From positions 1 through 7,145 of the forward strand of contig JAFEDW010000103.1 in the NCBI GenBank assembly GCA_018241455.1: DNA of 7,145 nt. Direction: 5' to 3'. The DNA is from Pseudomonadota bacterium. GTDB lineage: Bacteria; Pseudomonadota; Gammaproteobacteria; Steroidobacterales; Steroidobacteraceae. The position numbers were made by a program, and so were the translations under genes. Shown in pieces: positions 6,484 to 7,145 of this stretch (position 1 is its first letter; each line of letters opens with the position of its first letter). The notes under the pieces were generated by a model. That model searched no databases, was not told the origin of the DNA, and saw nothing but the letters and a program-made list of their open reading frames with translations.

Positions 6484-6494
6484 CGCATCATCAT
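6480..6494 (-). other. Possible minicistron (ATG ATG ATG CGA TGA) overlapping the serine hydrolase start
   Basis: On the minus strand, GGAG (6496-6499) is followed after one base by three consecutive ATG codons (6494-6486), then CGA and TGA. The TGA (6482-6480) overlaps the hydrolase ATG (6483-6481) as ATGA. The third ATG is 7 nt from the GGAG, better placed than the hydrolase ATG at 12 nt. Ribosomes could therefore make Met-Arg and restart on the hydrolase. This is an arrangement seen directly; its use is inference. Confidence 0.35.
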
Positions 6495-6593
6495 ACTCCA
6501 GTACCCGCGGGCTCCCGGTCGGTGGCACAATTACCACGGCCCTGGGCGCCGCACCGCGGCCCGCCCGCCGCAAGTCCTTCCGAAGAGGTTTTC
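6484..6593. promoter_or_regulatory. Divergent intergenic region between serine hydrolase and GST genes
   Basis: The 110 nt must hold the start signals of two divergent genes. I found no good -35/-10 pair in either direction. A GTGG-N8-CCAC inverted repeat at 6522-6537 with an AATTA centre is the only AT-containing dyad and is a weak operator candidate. AAGAGG at 6583-6588 is a good ribosome binding site for the GST gene (5 nt spacing). Confidence 0.35.
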
Positions 6594-7145
6594 ATGAAGC
6601 TCTACTACCATCCGGTTTCCACCACCAGCCGAGCAGTGATGCTGTTCGCCGGTGAAGCGGGCATCGCTCTCGACTACGTGCTCGTCGACCTGACCAAGGG
6701 CGAGCAATACCAACCCGCCTTCAGCGCGATCAATCCGAGCCACCAGGTGCCGGTTCTCCAGGATGGCGATTTCCGGCTCACCGAATCCTCGGCGATCCTC
6801 AAGTACCTGGCCGCGAAGACCGGCTCCCAGGCCTATCCGGCCGACTTGAAGCAACGCGCGCGTGTCGATGAACGGCTCGACTGGTTCAATACCGGTTTTT
6901 ACCGCGACTTCTGCTATGGGCTGATCTATCCGCAGATTTTTTCGACCATGAAGCGGGCGGACGACGTCGTGCAGGCCGGCACGCTCGAATATGGCAAGAA
7001 CAAGACTCTCGGCTGGCTCAAGGTGCTCGACGAACACATCATCGGCCCGCGCAACCGCTTCGTGTGCGGCGACTCGATCACGATCGCCGACTATCTCGGC
7101 AGCATCATGACGCTCGGCAACGAGGCGATCTGCTGCAACATGAAG
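6594..7145 (+). CDS. Glutathione S-transferase (5' part, runs off the window)
   Basis: 184 codons are open to the last base of the window, so the C-terminus is missing; typical members have 200-230 residues. The protein is cytoplasmic and should conjugate or use glutathione. The N-terminal thioredoxin-like domain begins MKLYYHPVSTTSRAV, with S9/T10 placed like the active-site Ser of theta/beta-like classes. H50-Q-V-P53 carries the conserved cis-proline, and E64-S65 is the motif that binds the gamma-glutamyl part of glutathione. The helical C-terminal domain starts near residue 85 and contains the folding box SITIADY (161-167, T163/D166). The start has AAGAGG at 6583-6588. Class and substrate cannot be told from this fragment. 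It is divergent from the serine hydrolase and shows no obvious link to the other genes. Confidence 0.93.
   Translation, partial: MKLYYHPVSTTSRAVMLFAGEAGIALDYVLVDLTKGEQYQPAFSAINPSHQVPVLQDGDFRLTESSAILKYLAAKTGSQAYPADLKQRARVDERLDWFNTGFYRDFCYGLIYPQIFSTMKRADDVVQAGTLEYGKNKTLGWLKVLDEHIIGPRNRFVCGDSITIADYLGSIMTLGNEAICCNMK

Overview
The window is GC-rich chromosomal-type DNA, most likely from a high-GC proteobacterium. The evidence is strong G/C bias at third codon positions, Shine-Dalgarno-type leaders, and a gene set of Lrp regulator, ornithine cyclodeaminase, arginase, MBOAT/SGNH pair, serine hydrolase and GST. A Xanthomonadales-like gammaproteobacterium is possible, but that is only an impression. 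I saw no tRNA, rRNA, CRISPR array, insertion sequence or attachment site. Genes are tightly packed with ordinary housekeeping-to-accessory spacing.

Layout. (1) 1-275, minus strand: 5' part of an Lrp/AsnC-family regulator. It diverges from (2) 432-1499 ornithine cyclodeaminase and (3) 1503-2420 arginase, which are only 3 nt apart on the plus strand. Together these form a regulated arginine-to-proline catabolic module: arginase gives ornithine and urea, and the cyclodeaminase gives proline and ammonia. The 156-nt gap between regulator and operon holds an AT-rich island. It contains a good sigma70-like promoter for the regulator, two ATCAAAA direct repeats 30 bp apart and a GCAAG/CTTGC dyad, all plausible sites for the regulator.

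(4) 2555-3970: a membrane-bound O-acyltransferase (MBOAT, AlgI/PatA type) starting at TTG. It overlaps by 26 nt with (5) 3945-5066, a membrane-anchored SGNH-hydrolase-like protein. This is the usual two-gene arrangement for moving acyl (often acetyl) groups across the inner membrane onto an extracytoplasmic acceptor. No polysaccharide genes are visible here, so the acceptor is unknown.

(6) 5080-6483, minus strand and convergent with the SGNH gene: a secreted serine hydrolase of the beta-lactamase/penicillin-binding fold with an extra C-terminal region. Divergent from it is (7) 6594 to the end: a glutathione S-transferase cut off by the window edge.

The most noteworthy points are the architecture of the Lrp-arginase intergenic region, the orphan MBOAT/SGNH pair whose putative catalytic motif has Glu in place of Asp, and a tiny ATG-ATG-ATG-CGA-TGA minicistron whose stop overlaps the start of the serine hydrolase gene. 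I did not find a clearly undescribed multi-gene system.
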